64,000 bases of DNA from Heterocephalus glaber (lineage: Eukaryota > Chordata > Mammalia > Rodentia > Bathyergidae): NCBI RefSeq assembly GCF_000247695.1, contig NW_004624742.1, positions 8,682,463 to 8,746,462 on the forward strand. The letters run 5' to 3'. The notes beneath the pieces are model-generated. The model saw nothing but the letters and a program-made list of their open reading frames with translations, was not told the origin of the DNA and did no database searches. Of this stretch, positions 1 through 10,600 are shown one piece after another. The position numbers and the translations under genes were made by a program. The stretch's first letter is position 1, and each line of letters starts with the position of its first letter.

Positions 1-142
1 TAATAAAAATAAAAATAAAATGCCATGTTAAAAAAAAGCTTAAAACTCTCTCTCTCTCTCTTTTAATAAATGTACATCAATGGGTATATGAGTTGAGTTG
101 ATATATGGGATTTATTTTTGTTTTTTTTCAGGGTTTTGTGAG

Positions 143-390
143 TTTTTTTGGTACTGGGGATCGAACTCATGACCTGGTACTTGCAAGGTAGGCACAGTGT
201 CACAGAACTAAATCCCTGGCCCTGGGTTTTGTTTTTGTTGTGGTTTTGCTTTTTGAGAGACAGGGCCTTATTATTTAATTCAGGCTGGCTTGGAACTCAC
301 TATGTAGCCCAGGCTGTCCTAGAACTCTCAGCAATCCGCCTGCCTCTGCCTCCCAAATGCTGGGATTATAAAGTGTGCCACATGCCTGGA
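143..390 (-). mobile_element. ID-like SINE followed by B1-like SINE
   Basis: Positions 143-224 read as an ID-like SINE on the minus strand: oligo-T, then a GGTACTGGGGATCGAACTC block, ending near CCCTGGCCC. About 250-390 is a B1-like SINE on the minus strand, starting at TTTTGAGAGACAGGG and ending near GCCACATGCCTGG. The open frame across both has no gene homology. Confidence 0.85.
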
Positions 391-486
391 TGGAATTTAC
401 TTTAAAATACCAAAGAGAAGGAAAAAATATGTATGTTAGAATACCACCAAATCTTGCTGTTTAATCAGGATGATGGGTTATCAAGT

Positions 487-884
487 GTCTTAGTTACTTT
501 TCTTTCATTGCTAAGACTTAATATCCAACACCCAAAGTTAAAGGGCAAAGGTTTATTTAGTTAACAGTCTGTAGAGGTTTCAGTCCATAATTGACCAGCT
601 CAAAGGCAGGGTGGCACAAGGCAGAAGGACAACATCACAGAGGTAAAACTGTTCATGGCGCCCACACAGTTGCAAAAGCAACAAGGAACCTTAACACTGT
701 CTCTCTGCCCCTTTTGTCTTATCCAGACTATCTGAATTAGGGCGGTGCCAAACCAATGAGTGGACTGATTTAGTAATCACACACCCTTAATCCCAGTGTC
801 ACACACTCCAGATTCAGTCCCCTCTGAAAAAGCCCTATGACTGCAAGAGGCTTCGAGGGGACATTTAGATACAAGCTATAACAT
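487..884 (+). mobile_element. URR1-like hAT DNA transposon, copy A
   Basis: This roughly 400-bp unit starts TTAGTTACTTTTCTTTCATTGCT and ends near a GGGGACATTTAGATA block. It shares order and wording with 2,931-3,315: the CCAACACCCAAAGTTAAAGG block, a GTAGAGGTTTCAG block, CACACCCTTAATCCCAG and CCTCTGAAAAA. The layout resembles the rodent URR1 family of non-autonomous hAT elements; that name is from memory of the family. Confidence 0.6.
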
Positions 885-1425
885 GTAGTGATTTGTTATA
901 TCATCCTAATTTTGAGGTATTTGAACATTTTCAGACATGATAAAAAATTTAGACAAGCCTCACATTTCTAAACCTAATAACGCATGTGACTTTCTAGCTA
1001 CCAGGAATCCCAGTTCATCCCATCTCCAGTAGCATTTAGTTACATCTGGTTATACACTTCACTGAATCCTCTTATTCCTGTTCCAGCAGTATGTCTTAAC
1101 ATTTCCAAACAAATATGTCTGACCTTGCTTAAATTAGGAAATTGCCATCTTCTCCAACAGCACCATCCAGACTCTTCTGTTCCAGACACTCTGATATCAA
1201 TGTTTTTAAAAGTGAAGCCATGAGATAAATGTAATAAACCTTAAAAACATTATACCAGGTGAAAGAATCCAGACACAAGATGGCATACCATGTGATCCCA
1301 TTTATATGAAACATCCAGAAAGCAAATCTATAGAGACAAAAAGTTGATTAGTATTTCTGGGGCTGGGAGCCAAATACACATTTACTATAAACAGGCATGA
1401 ATGGTTTTATTGAGATGACAGAAAT
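885..1425. other. Intergenic DNA, nothing recognised
   Basis: AT-rich sequence. I see no exon, recognisable SINE or tandem repeat. Confidence 0.5.
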
Positions 1426-1429
1426 GGGT

Positions 1430-1830
1430 TTGTTACTGGGTTTTGGGGTGCTGGAGTCCCCTTCTAGAGGTTCTGCTCTGTTGCGCGCAAAGAATCGATC
1501 AAGACAAGTGCAAAAGGTAGCAAAGTTTCACATTCATGAAAGGTAGGAAAAGATGCATGCTGTGCAGAGGTCTTGCAGGCATTTGGGTGCCATCTTTTCT
1601 TATTCCTTTTATGGTCCACTGTGGTGTTTTCCGTCATGGAGGATGGTAGGTGTCACTGGCCTTGAAGGAGAGAAGGCTAACCAAGTTAATCCTGGATCAA
1701 GTTCATCCTGTATGGTAGTTTTGGATGTCTGTCAACATTTCTCAAATGATCAACATGTCAACATGCAGAGTTGAGGAGAACACGACCTAAAGGTTAAGAC
1801 AGCAAAGGAGATAGATACAATATGAGGACA
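1430..1830 (-). mobile_element. Possible ERV solo LTR
   Basis: Read on the minus strand, the segment has an R/U5-like layout: a run resembling ...AAACTTTGCTACC, then CTTGTCTTGATCGATTCTTTGCGCGCAAC and a stretch that could end U5. The GCGCGC is unusual in this AT-rich neighbourhood. Ends are not sharply defined and no internal viral coding sequence is seen. It could be another repeat class. Confidence 0.35.
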
Positions 1831-2047
1831 GAGAGGTTAAGCATTTTTATTGTGCTCCAGTTACATACCAGGTGTCTGCAGGACCAAGTGAATAGTCAGT
1901 ATTTTCAGCAAAAGCAAGTTTCATGTTCCTGGAAATAACCTAGATGACCATTACCATCATGACTCACATGTCAAAGGAGTTTTCTACAACAAAGCTAGTG
2001 GCAAAGTAATAATGTATTGCCCAGGTGTGTGACTTCCAAACTTAGTG

Positions 2048-2800
2048 ATTTTTTTTGTTGTTTGTTTTATTGAGACAAGGTCTCACTCTGGAATTCAGGC
2101 TGGCCTTGAACTTGCTATGTAGTCCAGGCTGGCCTTAAGCTAGCAGCATTCCTTTTGGCTCAGCCTCCCAAGTGCTGGGATTACAGGTATGCACCACCAT
2201 ACCTGGCTTCTCCAAATCTGTTGATTTTAAAGTCAACTAAAAGCAAGTGAAGTTAGAGGATTTATCTAAATTTCCTTGATAACACCAAGAGGGAAATTCA
2301 TTATGAAAGGGCTGTGATTTTTAGCTTGACAGTTTGCCCAGATATCCAAGTTGATTCTGGAAATTTTTTTTCCCAGTATCAAATTCAGCTAGTCCCAAAC
2401 TTTTAAAAATCATTTGTCCCAACATGGTGGCACATGCCTATAATCCCAGCACTTGGGGAGACTGAGGCAGGAGGATCTAGGCTAGCCTGGGCTACATGCC
2501 ATGTTCAAAGCTAGTCTGAACTACATAGCAAGGCTGACTTAAAAGCAAAAATACTTATAAGTAATGCAGAACATTTCATACTTTAGAGGAAATATAGTAT
2601 ATCATGCTATAATTTTACAGAAGTGATATAAACTTCTCAAATTAAAAAAATTTTTTTGGTTTTTTGAGAAAGGGTCTCACTATATAGTTCAGTCCAGCCT
2701 TGAACTCACTATGTAGCCCAGGCTGGCCTCAAATTCGTGGCAGTCCTCCTGCCTCAGCCTCCCAAGTGCTGGGATTACAGGTGTGCACCACCACACACAA
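2048..2800. mobile_element. Three B1-like SINEs
   Basis: A minus-strand B1 lies at about 2,048-2,207 (GAGACAAGGTCTCACTCTGG to CACCATACCTGGC). A plus-strand B1 lies at about 2,418-2,545 (ACATGGTGGCACATGCC to AAGGCTGACTTAAAA). A second minus-strand copy lies at about 2,654-2,800. Between 2,208 and 2,417 nothing is recognised. Confidence 0.85.
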
Positions 2801-2930
2801 CTCAAACAAAACTGAAGTTAAAAAGATGAACTGATTGAGTATAAATCCACTTGGTGTCATGCCCCTTATTCTTCATCTCTAAGAGATGGCTAGTTGCAGT
2901 TCTCCTTTTCTTCTACTAGCCAAGATGCTT

Positions 2931-3315
2931 CTCTTAGTTACTTTTCACATTGCTGGGACAAAATACCCAACACCCAAAGTTAAAGGAGGAAAGGTTTACT
3001 TGGCTCACAGTTTGTAGAGGTTTCAGGTCATAGTTGGCTGGCATTGCAGAAGAGAAAGAGTTCATGGCAGGCAGACGCCAGCAAGGAAACAAGCAGCATG
3101 CTACAACCAACAAGCAACAATAGCAGCCCTCTTTCTGTCTCTTATATTTAACCAGGCTAGGGCAGGTAGCATTCACACCTTTAATTGTGAATCAATCCTA
3201 ACATCACACCCTTGATCCCAGAATCACACACCCTACCTAGATCCAGCCACCTCTGAAAAACCCCACCTATGACCACTTGAGGCCTTGGGGAGACATCTAC
3301 ATATAAGCCTTAACA
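2931..3315 (+). mobile_element. URR1-like hAT DNA transposon, copy B
   Basis: Second copy of the repeat at 487-884, in the same orientation, starting TTAGTTACTTTTCACATTGCTGG and ending near GGGGAGACATCTACATATAAG. The poly-purine and CACACCC-rich 3' half is shared. The minus-strand open frame inside it is not a gene. Confidence 0.6.
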
Positions 3316-3329
3316 ATGCTCTACCATGA

Positions 3330-3422
3330 TGGGCCTGGGATTTAGCTCAGTGGTTTTGCCACCTGCTGCACAAGTGCAAGGACCTGAGATTGTCCCCCGG
3401 TACCAAAAAAAACAAAAAACAA
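3330..3422 (+). mobile_element. ID-like SINE with 17-bp target-site duplication
   Basis: The element starts GGGCCTGGGATTTAGCTCAG (pol III A-box-like) and ends with an A-rich tail after CCGGTACC. It is flanked by perfect direct repeats ACAATGCTCTACCATGA at 3,313-3,329 and 3,423-3,439. Confidence 0.93.
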
Positions 3423-3439
3423 ACAATGCTCTACCATGA

Positions 3440-4480
3440 GAACTCTATTAAATTAGGTGGAGCAATTCCAAATGTTTTCCTGACTACACCTAGCACAGCT
3501 GAAACTGGTTGGCATTTTTAAACTTTCCCAAATACTAACAATCCACAGGAAGATAGTCAAGTTTTCAATCACAAAATTACAACACAGAAGGAGAGGAGAG
3601 AACATGCTCTCCCATGTTCATCAAATTTCTGCCTCTCATACCCCTTATTCTAAGGAAGCTAGCATCTCCAACCTGCCCAAGAAAATAAAGGTCCTCAGTG
3701 GCATTTAAGTCTGATTCCCAAATAAAGGAAGCAGTCACCATATCTGAGTCCCAAGCACCGTGGAAACCACCTATTACCCTCTCTTCTCCAATTCTTACAT
3801 TATCAGGGGCAGCTTATTGTCAGCAAAGTGTTATTGTTATTATCATTTTGAAGTTAGTTTGATCAATTAATGAATCTAGGGACCTTGTGCAGTATTTAGA
3901 TGTTCTGCCAATTTTTCCATACTTAGCTTTCAGCCAAATTTGCGAAGGCCAATGGTGGGGGTGACAGGGTTAGGACCCGTATCTTTGTGCCTCACAACAC
4001 ACAGCACCTTCATAAGGTTATGTTTCATCTCCTGCCAACTCTAACAGGGTATGCAAGGCAGATCCTGTTATCCCTACGCTGATGAGCTAAAGGACGTGCA
4101 TAAGAAAAGTGTTAGCTGATGACAGAGCATGAAATTACACGGGTCCTGGAGGGCCTAACACGCCCCCCGCCCCCCACTTCATTCCTCTCTTTCTCTCTCT
4201 AAGGAATTTTTCAAAAATTCCTTAGTAAGAAAGAATCAGCACTCCGAGAAAGTAAGACATGCGCTCGAGTATTGAGGTGGGGAGGGATTTGTGTTTAGGG
4301 ACGTGGGCTTTGCTCTCTCCAAAAAGCCAGGGTTTTCCTCTCTTTTAACTCAGTCAAATTAAGAGTAGTTCTGGTGTAGTCTTTTTGCAGGGTTCCTTTG
4401 AGATGTCTCCCAGGTAGTTTCTTTGATTTGCACAGCAACATAACAAATTACAAAAACGAAGTAAGAGAATAAGAAAAGGC
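3440..4480. other. Upstream flank of GTF2B
   Basis: No exon or recent SINE is recognised. A short C-rich run lies near 4,163-4,175. A short inverted pair surrounds 4,203-4,222 (AAGGAATTTTTC and AAAAATTCCTT). Confidence 0.5.
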
Positions 4481-4567
4481 GAAGCCCGCGGCACCGGAGT
4501 TCTCCCGTACTTGGCCTTTCTCCCGACCCATAGCCACGCCCTGTCACGGCTACGTGAGCGACTCTCC

Positions 4568-4574
4568 TATAAAA
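4568..4574 (+). promoter_or_regulatory. GTF2B: TATA box of GTF2B
   Basis: TATAAAA lies 90 bases upstream of the start codon. A TSS about 30 bases downstream would fall near 4,598-4,601 (CGCCGCCACA), giving a 5' UTR of about 60 nt. The seven bases before the box (ACTCTCC) do not fit the TFIIB recognition element SSRCGCC, so TFIIB autoregulation through that element is not supported. TCACGGCTACGTGAG just upstream is E-box/CRE-like. Confidence 0.65.
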
Positions 4575-4654
4575 GCCCTTCTCTGTGCGTTTCGCCGCCA
4601 CAATTGCTTCCTGTTTTTGGCGTAGCTGTTGTCCGTGGGATCGCAGTGGCTGCG

Positions 4655-4664
4655 AAGATGGCGT
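4655..4664 (+). promoter_or_regulatory. GTF2B: YY1-like motif over the start codon
   Basis: AAGATGGCGT surrounds the ATG and fits the YY1 core AAGATGGCG, a common arrangement at mammalian housekeeping start sites. Motif match only. Confidence 0.4.
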
Positions 4665-4674
4665 CTACCAGCCG
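4658..4674 (+). CDS. GTF2B: GTF2B coding exon 1
   Basis: Codes MASTS plus two bases of Arg6. The frame requires the donor GTTAGT at 4,675. A better-looking GTAAGT lies only 4 nt downstream at 4,679; using it would shift the frame and meet a TGA within exon 2. The ATG is in a reasonable Kozak context (GAAGATGG). Confidence 0.92.
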
Positions 4675-7600
4675 GTTAGTAAGTCGGGCCGAGCCAGGCT
4701 AGTTGAGTGGCCGGCGGCGAGCGCCAGGAGTTTCTCGGCCTTCTCCGGAGCGGCTGGATAGATCACAGCGCCAGGAGGTTTGGGGAGAGGCGGTGGGACT
4801 GGCCGGCTGGGACAAAGACCCCTCCAGACGACAGGACGGCGGGGGCGTTCTGAGGGTCCGGAGCCGTCGGCGTCACCGCCTCAGCGTCCTGGGTCGTCTT
4901 TTCTATCCTCTGGCCTGTGTGGGTCTCGGTGACCTTAGCGCCTGGCCTCGCGTTGTTGGGAATATTTGTTCTTTTTGTCCCCCCTGCGCTTGTTCTTTCA
5001 TTTGTGGCCCATGCAATCCGAGGGTCCGTGATTCCTCCTTTCCGAAGAGGGGGAACCCGGTATTTCCAGGCCCCTCTGTCAGACAGGTAGAAAGTTGGGA
5101 ACGTCAGCAATGGTAAGCCGGATGGAAACTGATGACCGTCCCGGCGAAGTGGAATTGTGGGCACATCCCAGAGATGATTAGTTTCCTGGAGGATTTTTCA
5201 ACAGATATCATTGTCTGCGTGCACTTGGAGAAAATCTTGCCTGCAGAAAATTATGTGTGTTGAGAAGTTACTCCAGGATACTGTCATATGTTTCATACTT
5301 ATCTGTAAGAAACGTATGCAGTGTCTTCCGAGACAGCTTTTAATTCTCTCACTACCATTATGAGGTGGATATTAGTATTTTTGTGTATGAATAGACGGAG
5401 TCAGGCCAATGTTAGACTTTTCCAAGGTTAGCGATATGTTTCTGTTACCACAATTTGCCTGTAGTTAACTTAAAATGTTTAAAATAAAATTAAGTTTTGC
5501 ACCTTTTGGAAGGCAGCTCCTGCACGATTTTTCTGAGCCTATTGTCTGAATTGATAAATTTCACCACTGAAAGCTGTTGTTCATAATAGCAAGTGGAAAA
5601 GTCCAGGTCCCTTCTGGTAAAACACAAGACTTAACTATTTTATGGTTAAAAAAAAGAGAGTGGGAAGCAGCTTTAGCTAATGTCTTGTTTATAAATGCAA
5701 AGGCATTGGCACCCTTGTTTACTGGTTCTGATTCTGTGATTGAGTGCTCATTCAGTCTGGGTGTGGTGTTCTGTCAGGTTACCTGAATATGACTTAAATT
5801 ATCTTATGGCAATAGAGCTGGGAGGTGAATGTGGTTATATTTAGGTGCAGCTTTGTACATAATAGAGGAAGAAATTTTGTTTTTTAAATGTTGCAGTGTT
5901 TAAATAGTACAAATAATAAAATCCCTTCTCAGCCTTTTGGCTAAGATCAAGTGTAGTACAAATAGTAAAGACACTTTATCCAGAGAAAATCATTTTCTGA
6001 GCATAACTTTTAAAATTAAGTTAATGCCTATTTTGCGGATTGTTGTCAAGACTGATAGTAATGTACTATGTGTCACTAGGTACACAGTATCTAGTATTGC
6101 TAGTATCATTAGAGGCATAGTAGACACTCAGTAAATAATAGCTATGAAATGAGGTTTGGGATTATCTGGCACCTTGGTGGGCTAAATTGTTGTAATATCA
6201 TTGATGGTGTTTACTCCTTCCTCATCGTTTCTCTTCTTTACTTTCTTCACCACTCTATTCTTGATTCTTGTATTTGTGGGTAGTTTGATTAAAGTTGTAA
6301 AAAATCAACTACTTTACAATGATTTCATTTTATTTTGGACAATGTATACCAAAAACTATATACAATAAAAGTATTCTTCCTCTTTCCCTAACTGCCATCC
6401 AATCCTCCCAAAGCAGCCAGACTTACCAGTTTCTTGGTGTTTTCCCAGTGATAATGCTTTAGCAAACATGCATAGAGTTGTAAACTCTCTTTCTCCAAAA
6501 AGGTAGTCTAATAGAAACCCTGTTTGCTGCCGTGCTTTTTTCTTTTTTTGTGATGTTAGCACATTTTAAATGTATAGTTCAGTTATAAAGTGAGCACATA
6601 CACATAGCTACCACCTAGGTAAAAAAAAAATCATACCAGCTGTGACACTAGCAAAATCTCCTTTGTGTCCCCAGTCATTACTCCTTCCCAGAGAAAACTG
6701 CATTCTGACTTCTAACACCATTGATTTTGTTTTGCTCACTTTAAAGTTTAAATAAATGGCATATATATTCCACTGTCTAGTTTCCTGGTCAGTCTTGATT
6801 CATCCATACTACTGGATGTAACTAGTTCATACTTTTTCAGTGTTAGAATTCATATTTTACTCTTAGCATGCTTTGGATATGTTCACATATTTACAAGCAC
6901 AGTATAAAATTTTCTGTTTCCTTTTTTTTTTGGTACCCGGGGATTGAATTCAGAACCTTGCACTTGTGAGGCAGGCACGGTGCCACTGAGCTCAATCCCT
7001 GGCCCCCTATTTACTTTTTAATAATGACAAAGTATTCTATCATCCTTTGCATACTGTGTTCCATATACTTCTTGTTTTACTCATTTGTAATTACTTTTAT
7101 TTTGCCAACATTTTCCTTTATTTCAAGTTTGTCATAATTTATACCTATTGCTTAATTTTATTAAACATTTTCTTAACAGAAATTCTTGGGATAAGTACAA
7201 ATATAAAGCAATCCCCACCTATTTTCCCAGTGAGAAGACCCAAGACATGCTCTGGTTAATTTAATTATATAAATTTGAAGGCTGTGGATGACTTTATCAG
7301 TTGTCCAGTTCACCTTCTGCATTGATAGTTTACATTCTGAGTTATATTTTGATAGAATGAGAAATTTAATCTAAGTTGATTTTGTCTTTTCATCTAAGTT
7401 GTTCTTAACATTTTTTTTTTTGGTACTAGGGATCAAACTCGGGACCTTGCACTTGTGAGGTAGGCGGCAGAACCACTGAGCTAAATCCCGGCCCTCATCT
7501 AAGTTTTTAATCTAAGTTGTTTGATGGCCACAACATAATCACTTACTGTGTTACTTTAAATTTTTTAATTTATTATTTTGGGGTTTTTTTGGACAAGGTC

Positions 7601-10600
7601 TCCCTATGTAGTTCAGTCTGGCCTTAAACTCACTACGTAGCTCATGTTGTCCTTGAACTCATTGCCATCCTGCTTCATCCTGCTGAGTAAGTGTTGGAAT
7701 TATAGGTGTGCACCACCACACCAGCCTTTATTACTTCATTTTTAAAAGGGCTAATTTTCAGTGGTATCAGACATTTTTGATCATGAGATCATACCTCCCA
7801 GAAGTAATTATTAAATTTATATTAGATGTCTTTAATACATTTTGGGTTTTTGTTTTGTTTTGCTTTTGGTGGTAATAGGGATTGGACCCTAGTTGACCAG
7901 TCAACCCCTTCCCCCTTTATTTTTTTATTTTTTGGTACCAGGGATCAGGTGCAGTGCCATTGAGCTAAATCGCTGGCCCCGTTTAAATTTTTTTTTTTTT
8001 CCCCCCTTTAAATTTTTGAGACAGGATCTCACTAAGTTGCCCAGACTGGCCTTGAATTTGGTTTGTTTTTGTTTTTTGTTTCATTTTGTTTTGTTTGAGA
8101 CAGGGTCTGGCTATGACACTGGCCTCTGACACTGTGTAGCTTAGGCTGGCCTTGAACTTGGGGTTGTCTTCCTGCTTCAGCTGCCCCAGTGCTGGGATTA
8201 TAGGCATGCACTACCACGCCTGGCTTGTCTTGAACTTGTGATCCTCCTACCTTAGCCTACCAAGTAGCTGGGATTATAGTAGCCTGTGCCACTAAGCCTG
8301 GCTGAAACTATTTCTTGAATGTTTCTGGAGTGTGTTTTAACGCTATATCTACAGTCTTTCATTTAAATATGTTAGGTTCAAGGTACTATCCTAAATCTGT
8401 TACTAACCTAACAAGTAGAAAGATACAGACTTAAAATTTATTCTCTGATTAGAGAAGTAGGTGGCAAAGGGCACAAACCAGATGGTTATGTAAATGTTGC
8501 AGGCTATTCTGATAACTAGTCAAGAGACCACTGGTCAAGATTTTTTTAAGATCATAGTAGCTTGCCTGTTAAGAGAAGAACCACTTGTTTTCTCTTTATA
8601 AGTTTTGAAATTTTCCATGTCTGAAAACCAGTAACTACTCTAATAAAAATTCTGATGGAATCTGCCAATTCCTATCTAGAAGATAAAGTGACCTGATTGG
8701 GATGTTTACTTTGAAAATTTAGCTTAAACATATTATAAGTCTCCAGTAGTGAAAAAAGTGTTCAAAATCATTTTTCCCTAGAAGACTTTCGTTACATCTT
8801 TGTTGTGAGGATATAAAATATATATATTTTTCATTTAGTACGGATGCTCTTCCAAGAGTCACCTGTCCAAACCATCCCGATGCAATTTTAGTGGAGGACT
8901 ACAGAGCTGGTGATATGATCTGTCCTGAATGTGGGCTGGTTGTAGGTGAGTAGCTATTATGGTTTTAATTTAAAGCACTATTTAAGATACTTTGTATATT
9001 TTCCAAACTCTCTTTTAATGAAACATTTTGATTTTTTACTCCTGCAAGTGATTCATATAAAACAAAAAAGACAAAAGTAAAATCATCTATAGAGATACCA
9101 TATTTTATTGTATATCCAATGTATATTTAATTATATGGGTTAGAGCTGATCAAAAAGAAAGGAAAAGAGGCCCGGGGACTTAGCTCAGTGGTACCATGCC
9201 TGTCTCTCAAGTGCAAAGTCCTGAGTTCCATCCCTGGTACCAAAAAAAAGAAAGAAAGGAAAAGGCTGACAATAACTTGCTGAGTCCTTAGTCTTAAATA
9301 AAACTAAAGGAGTTGTGAAAGGGCTGACACTAATGGATATTGAATAATGAATAAATTCATCTCACTTTTGAAAGTTTTATATACTTTGGAAAGTAGATCA
9401 GCATGATGTATTTCAGAGTAATAAAAGTGTATCTATACCAGTCTTACCCAGTGGCTTGCCAGTTTAGATATTTAGAAGAAATTTAGAAGAGCTAACACAC
9501 TTGGAAATCATTTTTAGGGTGAGGTTGCAGCCAGCATCTGACAGGTAATACAGAGCAATTCATTGGTTTGGGGTTTTGTTTTTTTTTTAAGATGCTGAGG
9601 ATTGAACCCAGGGCCTTCCATCTGCTAGGCCAGCACTCTACCACTGAACTGTGTTCCCAGTCCTGAACAGTTTGGATTATGGGGGAATAAAAATGCCAAT
9701 AGGATTCTGGGCAGTATTACAGGAACACTGATAGTGATGTACTGTGTAATTGTCCTACTCAAAGAATATCTGTTTGTCTAAGAAGGTGGCTTGCTTCAGA
9801 CCTATATAGTAGGAGTTTTAAAGTATGCACAGTTGCCAGTGGGAATTGAGAGTCATTTGCAATTTTATTCTACTTACTAAATAATATTAACAGCTAATAT
9901 GTTTACCGTATACTAGCTGCTCTTCTAAATAAATAACTTACATATTCACTCAGTTCATCCTTACAGCAAACCTGTGAGGTGAGTATTAACATCTTCATTT
10001 TACAGATAAGGAAACTGAGATGTAGATAGCCTGGCAGTCTGGCTTCATTGTCTTAAGTGGGAGCCAAATTTCTGTCTTGCACTGCCTTCCAGTAAAATCA
10101 TACCGAAAAGATTTCAGATTGGAACTGGCAAACTATGAGCTGATGTCTATTTTCACATAGCCTCTGTGCTAAAAATGGCTTTTTGTATCTTGACACAGGG
10201 CTTCTATAGTTCAGTCTTGCCTCAAACTCACTGTGTAACCCAGGCCGACCTCGAATTTGTAGCAACCGTCTTCCCTCAGCCTCCTGAAAGCTGGGATTAT
10301 AGGCATGTGCCACCCACGCACAGATTACTTTTTTTTTTTTAATGGTTGAAACAAATCAAAAGAATACCCAGTACCTTGGGCCAGGGGTGGTGGGTATAAT
10401 GGATGTGATGGTGCATGCCTGCAATCCCAGTACTGGAAGCTGAGGCAAGAGAATTGCCATGAGTTTGAGGCCAGCCTTGGGCTACATAGTTCAAGGCCAG
10501 CCTGAACTACATAGTGAGACCTCATCTCAAAAAACAAAAAGAAACTACTTTGGGACATAGGAAAATAATGTCATATTCAGATTTCAATATTCATAGTTTT

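Larger units (their letters stand above)
4480..5160. promoter_or_regulatory. GTF2B: CpG island over GTF2B promoter and exon 1
   Basis: This stretch is visibly richer in G+C and CpG than everything around it (for example CCCGCGGCACCGG, GTCGGCGTCACCGCC, CCCGGCGAAG). It covers the core promoter, the first coding exon and the start of intron 1. That is typical of a housekeeping promoter. The long open frames here on both strands are by-products of the high GC content. Confidence 0.85.
4675..8838 (+). other. GTF2B: GTF2B intron 1
   Basis: 4.2-kb phase-2 intron. Its first 480 bases belong to the CpG island. It carries a U2 snRNA fragment (5,921), an ancient MIR/L2-like end near 6,060-6,160, and ID-like and B1-like SINEs between 6,922 and 8,305. 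I recognise nothing in 5,160-5,900, 6,160-6,920, 7,010-7,400 or 8,310-8,830. Confidence 0.9.

Noticed and set aside
4561..4567. TFIIB recognition element upstream of the GTF2B TATA box (autoregulation)
   Set aside because: ACTCTCC does not match SSRCGCC.
4703..5164. Long open frames on both strands just after GTF2B exon 1
   Set aside because: They lie in the CpG island and intron 1, have no recognisable homology, and the spliced GTF2B frame explains the locus. High GC removes stop codons by chance.
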